A stretch of DNA of 64,000 bases from assembly GCA_035574295.1 (NCBI GenBank), contig DATLYX010000039.1, positions 51,059 to 115,058 of the forward strand. Reading direction: 5' to 3'. Below, piece by piece: positions 27,116 through 36,109 of this stretch. The notes beneath the pieces were generated by a model. It saw only the letters and a list, made by a program, of their open reading frames with translations, was not told the DNA's origin and did not search any database. The DNA comes from PNAI01 sp035574295. Lineage in GTDB: Bacteria; Pseudomonadota; Alphaproteobacteria; Rhizobiales; Xanthobacteraceae. Position 1 is the first letter of the stretch, and every line of letters starts with the position of its first letter. A program made the position numbers and the translations under genes.

Positions 27116-27222
27116 GCGGACCTCCCACGGCAGGATATATCGACAGCGGCTCAGAGCAATGAGGTTGTGCGCTTCGCCGGACTGTGGCCTGCTCCCGCGG
27201 GGCAGGCGAAGGAGCAAATGTC

Positions 27223-27924
27223 ATGGCCTATGAGCGGTTCAACACGGCGCTGATCGTGGGCGCGGGTTCGGGACTGAGCGCGTCACTGGCGCGGGTGCTG
27301 GCCAAGGAGGGCATCAAGGTGGCGCTTGCGGCGCGCGGTGTTGACGATCTCGCTCCGCTGGCCAAAGAGATCGATGCGCGGACGCATGTTTGCGACGCCA
27401 GCAAGCGCGCCGACGTGGAAAAACTGTTCGCGACGCTCGACGCCGGGTTCGGCGCGCCGGAGATCGTGATTTACAACGCGAGCTACCGGACGCGCGGACC
27501 GCTGATCGGGTTCGACCCGGCCGAGGTGGAACGATCGCTCGCGGTGAGCGCCTTCGGCGGATTTTTGGTGGCGCAGCAGGCGGCGCGTCGGATGCTGCCC
27601 AAAAGACATGGCTGCATCCTGTTCACCGGCGCCTCGGCCAGCGTCAAGGGCTACGCGGAGTCGGCGCCGTTCGCCATGGGCAAATTCGCGCTGCGCGGGC
27701 TTGCGCAGAGCATGGCGCGCGAACTGCATCCGCAAGGCATCCACGTGGCGCATGTGGTGATCGACGGCGGCATCAAGAGCGCGCGGCGGCCCGAGCCGCC
27801 TGACGCGCCGGCGAGCCTGCTCGACCCGGATGCGATCGCAGCAAGCTATCTGCACCTGATCCACCAGCCGCACAGCGCCTGGGCGTGGGAGATCGAGCTC
27901 AGGCCGTGGGTAGAGAAATTTTGA
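27223..27924 (+). CDS. SDR-family protein lacking the catalytic tyrosine
   Basis: A 233-residue Rossmann-fold protein. The dinucleotide loop is IVGAGSGLSASLA (residues 11-23), with Ser in place of the third glycine. The canonical YxxxK becomes FAMGK, Phe150 to Lys154; the upstream Ser in FTGASAS is present, and NNAG becomes YNAS. Loss of the tyrosine hydroxyl should abolish standard SDR chemistry unless another residue substitutes, so this may bind NAD(P) without normal dehydrogenase activity. GGAG precedes ATG 27223. My recollection is that a clade of similar proteobacterial SDRs also carries Phe here. Confidence 0.85.
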   Translation: MAYERFNTALIVGAGSGLSASLARVLAKEGIKVALAARGVDDLAPLAKEIDARTHVCDASKRADVEKLFATLDAGFGAPEIVIYNASYRTRGPLIGFDPAEVERSLAVSAFGGFLVAQQAARRMLPKRHGCILFTGASASVKGYAESAPFAMGKFALRGLAQSMARELHPQGIHVAHVVIDGGIKSARRPEPPDAPASLLDPDAIAASYLHLIHQPHSAWAWEIELRPWVEKF

Positions 27925-27972
27925 AACCTGTCGCTGCGGCGGGCGGCAGAGCCTGTATGGCGGAGGCCTGCA

Positions 27973-29229
27973 TCAGGTGGCGCGGCGGCGGGGCACCTTG
28001 GTCCACTCGACGCCGGCCTCTCGCCGCGCGTAAAGCAGATGCGGCTCGCGCTCGGCGAGCCAGCTCTGTTCGTCGGGGGCAGCCAGTGCATCGAGATCAG
28101 CGGGCGTTGCCTTGGGATCATCGACCCATTCGCGCAACAGCGGGCTGCCGTTGATCACGTCGATGGCGAGCTTGCCGTCTTCGTACTCGTAGCGGAAATC
28201 GCGCCAGAGGGGGTAGTCTGGGTACAGATGGCGGATCGCCTTGAAGGCGACCGCCTGCAAGCGCCAAGCCTTGAATTTTTGGTGGTCGTAGCCGGTGTCG
28301 CCGGCGTGAATGTGTATGCCGTGGCAGAGTTTTCCCGTGTGCTTCTCGAACGTGGGCTCGAACCAGCATTCGCGCAGGCGGCAGGCCTCGAGCCATTGCG
28401 GCGCGAGCGCCTGCATCTTTTGCATCACGCGTCGGGCGTCGATATCGGGCGCGCCGAACAGCTCAAGCGGCCGCGTGGTGCCGCGGCCCTCGGACAAAGT
28501 GGTGCCCTCCACCATCACCGTCCCACCATAGGCGCGCGCCATATAGATGTTCGGCGCATTGGGGCTCGGGTTCACCCAGGCGCGTTCGCCGAGCGGCCAG
28601 CCGAAGCCCGGTGCGGCGTCCGGATCCCAACCTTCCATCTCGATGACGCGATAGTCCACATCGAGCTTGAAATGGGCGATGAACCAGAATCCCAATTCAC
28701 CGAGCGTGAGGCCGTGACGCATGGGCAGGGGACCTGCGCCGACAAAACTCTGCCAGCCCGGCCGCAGCCGCAGGCCCTCCACCGGCCGGCCGATGGGATT
28801 GGGACGATCGAGCACCCACACGGCCTTGCTGTGCTCGGCCGCGGCTTCCAGCACGTAGCGCAGCGTAGTCACGAAAGTGTAGATGCGGCAGCCGATGTCC
28901 TGCAGATCCACCAGGATCACGTCGCAGGTGTCCAGCATCGCGGGCGTGGGCTTGCGCACCTTGCCGTACAAGCTGAACACCGGAATGCCATGCACCGGGT
29001 CGGTGTAGTCGTCCGTCTCGATCATGTTGGCCTGCTTCTCCCCGCGCAGCCCGTGCTGCGGGCCGAAGGCGGCGGTGATTTTCAGGTCGCCGCAGGCGGT
29101 GAGCGCGTCGAGCGAATGCGTCATCTCGGGCGTCAGCGAGGCCGGATGCGCGAGCAGCGCCACGCGCCGCCCCTTGAGCGGGGCGCGCAGGGCAGGATCG
29201 GCGAGCAGGCGGTCGAGGCCAAATCTCAT
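27973..29229 (-). CDS. NamZ-like (DUF1343) exo-beta-N-acetylmuramidase
   Basis: A 418-residue protein of family DUF1343: VALLAHPASLTPEMTHSLDAL, FGPQHGLRGEKQANM, PVFSLYGK, VILVDLQDIGCRIYTFV, VLDRPNPIGR and EGTTLSEGRGTTRPLELFGAP are all family blocks. Studied NamZ enzymes remove terminal MurNAc from peptidoglycan fragments, which fits a role in wall recycling. No signal peptide is visible with the start at 29229, unlike exported homologues. That ATG overlaps the upstream gene's TGA (ATGA), so the two are coupled. Confidence 0.88.
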   Translation of the reverse strand: MRFGLDRLLADPALRAPLKGRRVALLAHPASLTPEMTHSLDALTACGDLKITAAFGPQHGLRGEKQANMIETDDYTDPVHGIPVFSLYGKVRKPTPAMLDTCDVILVDLQDIGCRIYTFVTTLRYVLEAAAEHSKAVWVLDRPNPIGRPVEGLRLRPGWQSFVGAGPLPMRHGLTLGELGFWFIAHFKLDVDYRVIEMEGWDPDAAPGFGWPLGERAWVNPSPNAPNIYMARAYGGTVMVEGTTLSEGRGTTRPLELFGAPDIDARRVMQKMQALAPQWLEACRLRECWFEPTFEKHTGKLCHGIHIHAGDTGYDHQKFKAWRLQAVAFKAIRHLYPDYPLWRDFRYEYEDGKLAIDVINGSPLLREWVDDPKATPADLDALAAPDEQSWLAEREPHLLYARREAGVEWTKVPRRRAT

Positions 29230-29780
29230 GAGTAAACCACAGCGGGAAGCTCGTGCACGAAACCATCGGGATGGTGGAAGTCGGGCTTGCCCGGCGGATG
29301 CGCCAAGGCCCAGTACGACCGGCCGCCGCGCAAATCTTCGATCACCGCCGCAAGGGCAAGCCGCCAGGGCGCATGCCGCGACAGGCCGGAGAGCGGCTCC
29401 AGATCGAGCGAGACGCGCACCTCGCAGCAAGCAGGGTCCGCGAGGGCCTCAATCTGCGGTGCCGGACACTCGTGCGCTACCGACATGCCGGTTCGGTAGC
29501 CGGTGAAGCGGTAGGCGGCCCATTGCCTGGAGGGAGCGAAGTTGAACTCGTAATACGTTTCGTCGGCTAGCGCGCGGAGAAACGCCTCAAAACAGGTGTG
29601 ACGCCACAGTTCGTCAGCGCGGCGCAGTGCGGCAAGAGGTGGAATGCTGAGCTCGCTCATCCGTCCCGTCACCACGTATCGCAGCACGAGGTTGCTGGAA
29701 CCTGAACGCGCCACGTCCACCGCTACGCCGACGGCTGCGGCACACCGCGAGTCCGGATGAAGTTTCAGCGCCCGGCGCAT
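29226..29780 (-). CDS. DOMON-like domain protein
   Basis: A 184-residue protein resembling the DOMON-like type 9 carbohydrate-binding module: beta-rich with RYVVTGRMSELSIPP, DELWRHTCFEAFL, YYEFNFAPSRQWAAYRFTGYR and SYWALAHPPGKPDFHHPD. The last motif is well conserved in proteobacterial members I recall. It lacks a signal peptide. It is cotranscribed with and translationally coupled to the NamZ-like gene, so it may bind wall sugar fragments or serve the same pathway; this is inference. AAGG precedes ATG 29780. Confidence 0.82.
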   Translation of the reverse strand: MRRALKLHPDSRCAAAVGVAVDVARSGSSNLVLRYVVTGRMSELSIPPLAALRRADELWRHTCFEAFLRALADETYYEFNFAPSRQWAAYRFTGYRTGMSVAHECPAPQIEALADPACCEVRVSLDLEPLSGLSRHAPWRLALAAVIEDLRGGRSYWALAHPPGKPDFHHPDGFVHELPAVVYS

Positions 29781-30090
29781 GCCGGCCTTGTAGCGCCGCT
29801 GCCTTTCGACACCGCTACAATCCCCCAAGGCTTAAAGAGCCCGCACCGGCCTCCCCGTCGCCAATCAAAGCAGGAAATCGCCCGCTACAAAACCGGTATT
29901 TTCAGCCGCAGCATCAAGGGCATCGGCGCGGGGCAGCGTTGCACTGTCGCCCGTTGAGGGCGGCGCCCCTTCGGCATTAAATTTTTAAGCATAAGGAGCG
30001 TCGCCTGATCGTGACGGATCGCGCCCACTTGTTCCGTTAGGAGAGGCCCGGGCGCTCTTCCGGTCTTATACAGGGAGCGAATTTGGGGTC
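29781..30090. other. divergent intergenic region, no gene recognised
   Basis: This 310-bp gap separates the DOMON-like gene (minus) from the FAD monooxygenase (plus). A short AT-rich patch (ATTAAATTTTTAAGCATAA near 29978) could hold promoter elements for either gene, but I cannot assign boxes with confidence. An open frame through 29757-29957 shows no recognisable protein pattern and is probably chance. Confidence 0.4.
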
Positions 30091-31299
30091 ATGTCGCGCA
30101 GGTCTCTCAAAGTGCTGATCGCCGGCGGCGGCATCGGCGGCATTACGGCAGCGCTTGCCCTGGCGCAGCGCGGCATCGAGGCGGTCCTATTCGAACAAAC
30201 GGACGCCTTCCGGCAGGTCGGCGCCGGAATCCAAATCAGCGCCAATGCAGCGCGTATTCTCCGCTCATTCGGTTTGAGCGAGGGGCTGGCGCGGGTGGCC
30301 GTGTTCCCCGAAAGCCGCGACTATCACGCATGGGACACAGGAGAGCGGCTCTACGGCACACCGCTCGGCGAGCGGGCGGAAGCCCGTTTCGGCGCGCCTT
30401 ACTACCACATTCACCGGGCCGATCTCTTGGACGTCCTGCTGACCGGACTGAAGCGGTCGCAATACCGCCTGAACGCGCACGTGAACCGCTTCGCGCAGGA
30501 CGGCAGAAGCGTGACGATCTTCCTCGACGACGGCACGACCGCGAGCGGCGATGTGCTGATCGGGGCGGACGGTATCCATTCGGTCGTGCGGGCGCAAATG
30601 TTCGGCGCGGAGCGGCCCCGCTATACCGGCAATGTGGCCTGGCGCGGGCTCGTTCCGGCGGAAAAGCTCGCGCATCTTAACCTGCCGCGCGTCACCAGCG
30701 TCTGGATGGGCCCCAATCGCAGCATCGTGCAGTACTTCGTGGCGGCGGGACGCACGTTCAACTGGATCGGGATCAGCCGTTCGGCCGAACCGGCGCGCGA
30801 GTCGTGGCTCGCCGAAGGTAGCGTCGAGCAGGCGCTGGCGGAATACGCCGGCTGGCATCCGACGATTCGGACGGTGATCGCCGCGACGCCCCGACTTCTG
30901 CGGCAGGCGCTGTACGACCGCGAGCCGTTGCCGGATTGGCAGCAGGGTCGGGTGGTGCTGTTGGGCGATGCAGCGCACCCGATGTTGCCGTTCTATGCCC
31001 AGGGCGCGGCGCAAAGCATCGAGGACGCCTACGTCGTCGCCGGATGTCTGGCGAAATACGCGGACGATCCGGTCGCAGCCCTTGCGCGCTATGTGCGGCT
31101 GCGCCAGCCGCGCACCGCCTGGATGCAGGACCTCTCCCGCCGCGAGGAGGAGCTGTACCAGATGACCGACGCCGCGGCGATCGCCGAGCGAAACAGCCGC
31201 ATGCGGCGTAACGGCGGTCCCGAGACGGCCGCGTTTCCGCCCGAGCAGGAACGCCTTTACGGCTACGATGCCGAACAGGTGCTGCGCGCGGAGGCGTGA
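30091..31299 (+). CDS. FAD-dependent aromatic-ring monooxygenase
   Basis: A 402-residue flavoprotein of the PHBH fold: FAD-binding GGGIGG (residues 12-17 in VLIAGGGIGGITAALAL), DG motif GDVLIGADGIHSVVR, and GD motif VVLLGDAAHPMLPFYAQGAAQSIEDA. Closest in pattern to salicylate 1-monooxygenase or 6-hydroxynicotinate 3-monooxygenase. It probably hydroxylates an aromatic acid using NAD(P)H and O2. It is convergent with a Bug-type binding protein gene (stops 6 bp apart), which could hint at uptake of an aromatic or carboxylic substrate, but no other catabolic genes are adjacent. Confidence 0.9.
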   Translation: MSRRSLKVLIAGGGIGGITAALALAQRGIEAVLFEQTDAFRQVGAGIQISANAARILRSFGLSEGLARVAVFPESRDYHAWDTGERLYGTPLGERAEARFGAPYYHIHRADLLDVLLTGLKRSQYRLNAHVNRFAQDGRSVTIFLDDGTTASGDVLIGADGIHSVVRAQMFGAERPRYTGNVAWRGLVPAEKLAHLNLPRVTSVWMGPNRSIVQYFVAAGRTFNWIGISRSAEPARESWLAEGSVEQALAEYAGWHPTIRTVIAATPRLLRQALYDREPLPDWQQGRVVLLGDAAHPMLPFYAQGAAQSIEDAYVVAGCLAKYADDPVAALARYVRLRQPRTAWMQDLSRREEELYQMTDAAAIAERNSRMRRNGGPETAAFPPEQERLYGYDAEQVLRAEA

Positions 31300-31305
31300 G
31301 CGCAC

Positions 31306-32289
31306 TCACTCGATCTTCGGTATGCCGGCCTTGGTGATGATGTCGCGATATTTCACGACCTCCTCGGCATGGAACTTTTTGGCCTGATCGAGCGACAAGG
31401 CCATCGGCACCGCACCCGCCTTCTCGAAGCCCTTGCGAACTTCGGGATCGTTCAATGCGGCGGCGAGCTCCTTGTTCAACCGTTCGAGGATCGGCCGCGG
31501 GGTGCCGCCGGGCGCGAGCAGGGCGAACCAGCCCGCCACCTTGTACTGCGGCAGTCCGGCTTCCGTCGTGGTCGGCGTGTCCGGCAGGGCCGGGAGTCGC
31601 CTGTCGCCGGCAACGGCAAGCGGAATTGCGCCTTTGGCATTGATCGGACCGGCGACGTTGGGGAACCACTGAAAGCCGAGCGGCACGGTGCCAGCGATCA
31701 GATCGGGGCCGTATTGGGCGATGTTGCGATAGGGGACGTGCGTCAGCTTGGCGCCGGTCACCTGCGCGAAATACTCGCCCGCCAAGTGTTGCGAGCTGCC
31801 GATGCCGACCGAGCCGAAGTTGAGGCCTGGCTTCTCCTTCACGTAAGCGACCAGTTCCTTGAGCGATTTGACGGGAAGGTTCTTGCTGGCCACGACCACG
31901 ATGGTGAATCCCGCGAAGGGCGAGATCATCTCGAACTCCTTCAGCGGATCGTAGCCGAGCGATTTGTAGAGCGTCACATTGGCGGCTACCGGGCCGGAGC
32001 CGCCGCCCAGGAGCGTGTAGCCGTCGGGTGCAGCCTTGGCCGCCTGCGCGGTGCCGGTGTTGCCTCCGGCCCCTGGCCGATTTTCGACGATGATCGGCTG
32101 GCCCATGTTCTTCGACATCTTGTCGAGCATGATGCGGCTGACCACGTCGCTCGCGCTGCCGCCGGCAAAGGGAATGATGACGGTGATGGCGCGCGACGGA
32201 TATTGCTGTGCAGGGGCCTCGGTGCTCGCAAGCGCGGCGCTGATCGCGATGCCGAGTGTCAGAAAAATTCGCCAAGGCATGGTCTGCAT
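31306..32289 (-). CDS. Bug/TctC-family periplasmic solute-binding protein
   Basis: A 327-residue exported protein: signal peptide (about 1-28), mature start QQYPSRAITVIIPFAGGSASD, then ENRPGAGGNTGTAQAAKAAPDGYTL and VPYRNIAQ, all standard for tripartite tricarboxylate transporter receptors. It would bind a carboxylate in the periplasm. No tctA/tctB membrane genes are nearby, as is frequent for Bug proteins. A GGGAGGAA site lies 5 bases before ATG 32289. It is divergent from the amino-acid-type binding protein gene by 200 bp. Confidence 0.92.
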   Translation of the reverse strand: MQTMPWRIFLTLGIAISAALASTEAPAQQYPSRAITVIIPFAGGSASDVVSRIMLDKMSKNMGQPIIVENRPGAGGNTGTAQAAKAAPDGYTLLGGGSGPVAANVTLYKSLGYDPLKEFEMISPFAGFTIVVVASKNLPVKSLKELVAYVKEKPGLNFGSVGIGSSQHLAGEYFAQVTGAKLTHVPYRNIAQYGPDLIAGTVPLGFQWFPNVAGPINAKGAIPLAVAGDRRLPALPDTPTTTEAGLPQYKVAGWFALLAPGGTPRPILERLNKELAAALNDPEVRKGFEKAGAVPMALSLDQAKKFHAEEVVKYRDIITKAGIPKIE

Positions 32290-32489
32290 GTCTGTTCCTC
32301 CCGTGTGGCGTTGCAGAGCATAACATCCATTCTCGCGTTAGAGTATGGATGGCGGCGTCTCCGCGCAGGGGGGTGGGCAGGGCGGCGAGCCCCGCCTATG
32401 GTGCCCTTTCCGCATGCGCAAGATTTGGTGCGCCTGCTAGGCTGGCGTGGAGTTTGTGCGGGCACGGTTGGCTGTTTTTGGAGGGGGGC

Positions 32490-33308
32490 ATGAGTTTTAT
32501 CGCATCGCGGTTACTCGTTCTTTTTGTGTTCGTGCTCGGCTCGATATTCATGTTCGGCACGGCTTTCGCCCAAGAAGCCGTGCGCAAAGAGCTGTTGCCC
32601 ATGGGCAAGCTGCGCGTGGGCATCGCCCTCGGACTGACGCCCGGCGCCGGCAATGTGGTGATGGACGCATCGGGCGAGCCGCGCGGGATCAGTGCGGATC
32701 TCGGCCGCGGGCTGGCACGAAAGCTCGGTGTCCAGGTCGAATGGGTTCCCTATGCGAATTCCGGCGCGCTCACCGAGGCGGCGGACTCCGGCGCGTGGGA
32801 CGTGGCGTTCATTCCGGTCGACGAGCAGCGCAAGCAGAAAGTGGATTTCGGCGCGGCGCATATCGTGCTGCAGAGCACGTTTCTTGTGGCGCCCGGCTCG
32901 AAAATGCAGACGCTCGCGGACGTGGACAAGCCGAGGGTGCGCGCGGCCGGGGTGCAAAACACGGCCACCGCGCGGGCGGCGCAGGCTTCGCTCAAGAACG
33001 TCACCATGATCTATGCCAAGAATGCGCTGGAACTGTTCGACATGCTGCGGAGCGGAAAGGTCGATGCGGTCGCCCAATCGCGCGAATCGCTCATGCAGAT
33101 GGCGGCGCGCCTGCCGGGCTCGCGGCTGTTGCCAGGCTCGTTCCTCAACTCCTATGTCGCGGTGGCGATGCCCAAGAACCGGCCGGCCGCGCTCGCCTTT
33201 GCCAGCGCCTATGTCGAAGAGGCCAAGGCAACAGGATACGTGCGGCAGTCCCTTGACCGGCTTGGAATGCAAAGCACGGCCGTGGCGCCCGCAGGCGCGA
33301 AGCCGTGA
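32490..33308 (+). CDS. periplasmic solute-binding protein, amino-acid (SBP_bac_3) type
   Basis: A 272-residue protein with a signal peptide (hydrophobic LLVLFVFVLGSIFMFG, cleaved near AFAQ) and a class II periplasmic binding fold: GKLRVGIALGLTPGAGN, GISADLGRGLARKLGVQVEWVPY, WDVAFIPVDEQRKQKVDF, then the second lobe with AQSRESLM. It resembles ABC receptors for polar amino acids. No permease or ATPase genes adjoin, so it is an orphan receptor. GGAGGGGG directly precedes ATG 32490. Confidence 0.88.
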   Translation: MSFIASRLLVLFVFVLGSIFMFGTAFAQEAVRKELLPMGKLRVGIALGLTPGAGNVVMDASGEPRGISADLGRGLARKLGVQVEWVPYANSGALTEAADSGAWDVAFIPVDEQRKQKVDFGAAHIVLQSTFLVAPGSKMQTLADVDKPRVRAAGVQNTATARAAQASLKNVTMIYAKNALELFDMLRSGKVDAVAQSRESLMQMAARLPGSRLLPGSFLNSYVAVAMPKNRPAALAFASAYVEEAKATGYVRQSLDRLGMQSTAVAPAGAKP

Positions 33309-33621
33309 TGGGGGTAAAAGCGGCTGGGCGTCGCTCCTCGTGGCTTTCTGTCGCACTCGCCCCTTTTGCCCTCTTTTGCAGGGTGAGGGACGGCCCCTTT
33401 TGCCATCGCGAATTCTACCGGCAAGTATTCGTGCCAGTTCTGCGTGGTAAGATATTGAATTGACTATAGATTGTCCGCCTGCCTAGAGCGATTTGTTGGG
33501 ATTTGTGGCGCATTTTTCCCTGCACCGCGGAGAAAGTTGCTATATGATTAATCCGTTCGAAGACATGCGGCGGCGCCCGCTCATTGGGGGGCGTGAGCAA
33601 CAGACCAGGGGAGAGTGCTGT
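33309..33621 (+). other. intergenic region with a possible promoter
   Basis: The gap after the binding protein gene contains three CCCTTTTGCC/CTCTTTTGC words (about 33359-33406) and then an AT-richer patch. TTGACT at 33460-33465 is followed after 17 bases by CTAGAG at 33483-33488, a weak match to a sigma-70 promoter for the small gene at 33622. In-frame ATGs at 33544 and 33565 could extend that gene upstream. Confidence 0.35.
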
Positions 33622-33822
33622 TTGTTGAAAACACATAAGTATTCAGTCGGTCAGTCGGTACGTTACACCGCGGGGCCCTTTGGGCGTTTCGGCGCAAGCG
33701 GTAGCTTCAAGATCGTCAAATTGCTGCCGCCGGACGGCGACGAACACCAGTACCGCATCAAAAGCCCATCGGAAGCGTTCGAGCGGGTGGCGAAAGAAAG
33801 CCAGCTCGACCGCGACCAGTAA
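33622..33822 (+). CDS. small conserved hypothetical protein (about 66 residues)
   Basis: The core HKYSVGQSVRYTAGPFGRFGASG, then KIVKLLPPDGDEHQYRIKSPSEAFERVAKESQLDRDQ, matches a small cytosolic family I recall from Bradyrhizobium-type genomes, with no known function; the charged beta-rich pattern suggests a single small domain. Those homologues begin just before KYSVGQSVR, so the TTG at 33622, preceded by AGGGGAGAG, is preferred. ATG 33544 (GGAGAAAG upstream) would give 92 residues. It stands alone between two binding-protein genes. Confidence 0.6.
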   Translation: MLKTHKYSVGQSVRYTAGPFGRFGASGSFKIVKLLPPDGDEHQYRIKSPSEAFERVAKESQLDRDQ

Positions 33823-33990
33823 CGAAGGCCCGGCTTTAACGCGCAATTTTTCGCGCGCCGTGCGCATGCCGCGCGGCGAAGGGTGCACTATCCCCGCCCT
33901 CCGCACGGTGCTATGCAAGGGAATAATTCGCACCTATCAAGCGTTTATCCCCACGCCTATCCCACGCCTGCAACCATCCGGGAGGTTTCC

Positions 33991-34959
33991 ATGTTGCCCC
34001 TGCGCTTTGCGCTCGCCGCGCTCGCCCTGACGCTGATCGCGCCGCTTTCCGCCTCCGCGCAGAGTTACCCAAGCAAGACGGTCAGACTCATCGTCCCGTT
34101 CGGCGCCGGCGGGCCGGCCGATGTGTTCGGCCGTGAAATCGCGCAGCACCTCTCCGAGGCGCTCAAGCAGTCGTTCGTAGTGGAGACGCGGCCGGGCGGC
34201 GGCGGCACGATCGGTGCCGATGCAGTCGCAAAATCACCGCCGGACGGCTACACGCTGCTGGTGATGTCCAACACCCATACCACCAACGAAACGCTCATCC
34301 CGAACAAGCCGTACCAGCTCCTGCGCGATCTCGTGCCGGTGGCCACCGTCAATTATTCCGATCTCCTGTTGGTGATCCATCCGTCGGTGCCAGCGAAGGA
34401 TCTGAAGGAATTCATCGCGCTTGCCAAGAAGGAGCCGGGCAAGCTCAATTATGCCTCATCCGGGCCGGGCACGCCGTATCACATGGCGGGCGAGTTGTTC
34501 AAAGCCATGAGCGGAACGAACATCGTGCACGTGCCGCACAAGGCCTCGGGTGACATGCGCAACAGCGTGATCGGCGGGCACGTGCAGATGGGTTTCGATG
34601 CCATCACAACCATGGCGGAGAACGCCAAGGCCGGAAAGGTGCGTGCGCTCGGCTCAACGGGGCTCAAGCGCTCTCCCGTGACACCCGACATTCCCACCAT
34701 TTCCGAGGCGGGCGTGCCCGGATATGAGGCGGTGTTGTGGCTCGGCATCATGGCGCCGGCCGGAACGCCGAAGCCGGTCATCGACAAGCTCAATGCCGAA
34801 ATCAACAAGGTGATCAACAAGCCGGACGTGCAGGCCAATTGGACCAAGCGGGGCGCGGTCGCGATGGTGAAGACGCCGGCGGAGTTCGAGCAATTCTTGC
34901 GCGCCGACATCCAGAAATGGGCGCGCATCATACAAGTCTCGGGCGCCAAGCCGCAGTAG
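33991..34959 (+). CDS. Bug/TctC-family periplasmic solute-binding protein
   Basis: A 322-residue exported receptor: signal peptide (ALAALALTLIAPLSASA), then QSYPSKTVRLIVPFGAGGPADV, ETRPGGGGTIGADAVAKSPPDGYTLL, and VPHKASGDMRNSVIGGHVQMGFD. It is a second solitary tripartite tricarboxylate receptor, clearly related to but distinct from the one at 31306-32289. GGGAGG lies 6 bases before ATG 33991. No TctAB-type permease is in the window, so it must use a permease encoded elsewhere or act as a sensor partner. Confidence 0.93.
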   Translation: MLPLRFALAALALTLIAPLSASAQSYPSKTVRLIVPFGAGGPADVFGREIAQHLSEALKQSFVVETRPGGGGTIGADAVAKSPPDGYTLLVMSNTHTTNETLIPNKPYQLLRDLVPVATVNYSDLLLVIHPSVPAKDLKEFIALAKKEPGKLNYASSGPGTPYHMAGELFKAMSGTNIVHVPHKASGDMRNSVIGGHVQMGFDAITTMAENAKAGKVRALGSTGLKRSPVTPDIPTISEAGVPGYEAVLWLGIMAPAGTPKPVIDKLNAEINKVINKPDVQANWTKRGAVAMVKTPAEFEQFLRADIQKWARIIQVSGAKPQ

Positions 34960-35083
34960 GGCGGACAATCGAGCGCATTTCAGGACAAAGCGGCTAGGGA
35001 ATCGCCGGCCTTCGTATTACAATAGATTTCAGCGCGGGGCCGTATGCTGAAGGCTCCGTGCCGATCATCGTCGGTCAAAACAA

Positions 35084-36109
35084 ATGTCAGGTCTCGAAGA
35101 CTGGCTGCCGAGTCACGCCGCGAGCGGAACCTATCTGCTGCTCTTGTGGGCGGCGGGGGCGATAGCTGTGCTCGTGGTCGTGCTAGGGGCGCTTGCGTTC
35201 CGCGACGAGGGCATGCGCGGCACGCTCACCGTGCTCCTGCGCGGCGCTGCGGTGCTGGTGTTCGCGGCGCTCGCCTGGGGGTGGCTCGATCTGTCTTTAT
35301 CGCGCGAGCGTGCCGCGGAACGGCGGACGCTGGAGACGCGGGCGGCCGAGCTTGCGGCGCGTGCGCTCGCGCCAGGCTCGGCGCTCGCCTGCCTCAACGG
35401 GGTCGGACACGAGGCGGTGGAGACGGCCTGTGCGCAGGCGGTGTTCGCTAGCCCGCAGACGGTCGCTGCTGCGGTCGCCTATGCGGAGGCCCGGCTGCAA
35501 CTTCTGGCGGACGGTCTCGAATTCGCAAAGCGCGAGAGGACCTTTTCCGCCGAGCTTGGACCGCTCCGACAGGGGCTTGAGGCGGACCGTTTCGGCGTGG
35601 TGGCGCAGGCGCTGGCGCGCCGCGGCTGCAACGCCGAGAGCTGCCCGGAGTTCCGGATGTTCGGCGACGCAAGCAGAATCCAGGCAAACCTGAAAGACGG
35701 CGCCTTCGCAGCGCATGTGGCCCGCTATTCGCTCCACTGGCGGCCTGACGAGCCGACCTCGGCGGTGGATGCGGCCCCCTCGTCCGCCCCGCCGGTCGCG
35801 GCCGCAGCGCCGGAGATGCCGAATTCCGTACCGGGAAGCAAATACAGCTTTCCTTCCGCGGCTTCGATCCCGCCCATCAGCATCATGAACGCGGAGCCGA
35901 CCGGCTCGGCGCCGAGCGGTTCCGGTGCGGTCGTGGGCCCGCCGGCGCCAGAGGCGCAAAAGCCGGCCGTGCGCGCACAATCGAACGCCGCCGCGCCCCT
36001 TCCTGCGCCGGAGGCCCAGAAGCCGCCGGCGCGCACGCAATCGAGCAATCGGCCGCCAACCGCGCAGCGGCGTCCGCCGCCGCCGCAGACGCTCGGCCCC
36101 GAAAACTAG
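35084..36109 (+). CDS. two-helix membrane protein with Pro-rich tail, unknown function
   Basis: A 341-residue protein: two N-terminal membrane helices (about 17-39 and 48-67), a helical, charged middle region (70-215) with Cys pairs (ALACLNGVG, TACAQAV, RGCNAESCPE), and a long low-complexity tail rich in Ala, Pro and Ser. The tail holds a duplicated PAPEAQKP unit (twice, about 30 residues apart). I do not recognise a domain. It lies just upstream of mccA on the same strand, with 156 bp between. The four-cysteine middle portion could be periplasmic. Confidence 0.7.
   Translation: MSGLEDWLPSHAASGTYLLLLWAAGAIAVLVVVLGALAFRDEGMRGTLTVLLRGAAVLVFAALAWGWLDLSLSRERAAERRTLETRAAELAARALAPGSALACLNGVGHEAVETACAQAVFASPQTVAAAVAYAEARLQLLADGLEFAKRERTFSAELGPLRQGLEADRFGVVAQALARRGCNAESCPEFRMFGDASRIQANLKDGAFAAHVARYSLHWRPDEPTSAVDAAPSSAPPVAAAAPEMPNSVPGSKYSFPSAASIPPISIMNAEPTGSAPSGSGAVVGPPAPEAQKPAVRAQSNAAAPLPAPEAQKPPARTQSSNRPPTAQRRPPPPQTLGPEN

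Noticed and set aside
29757..29957. 66-codon plus-strand frame in the gap before the FAD monooxygenase
   Set aside because: It starts inside the DOMON-like gene on the other strand, has no ribosome-binding site and no protein-like pattern.
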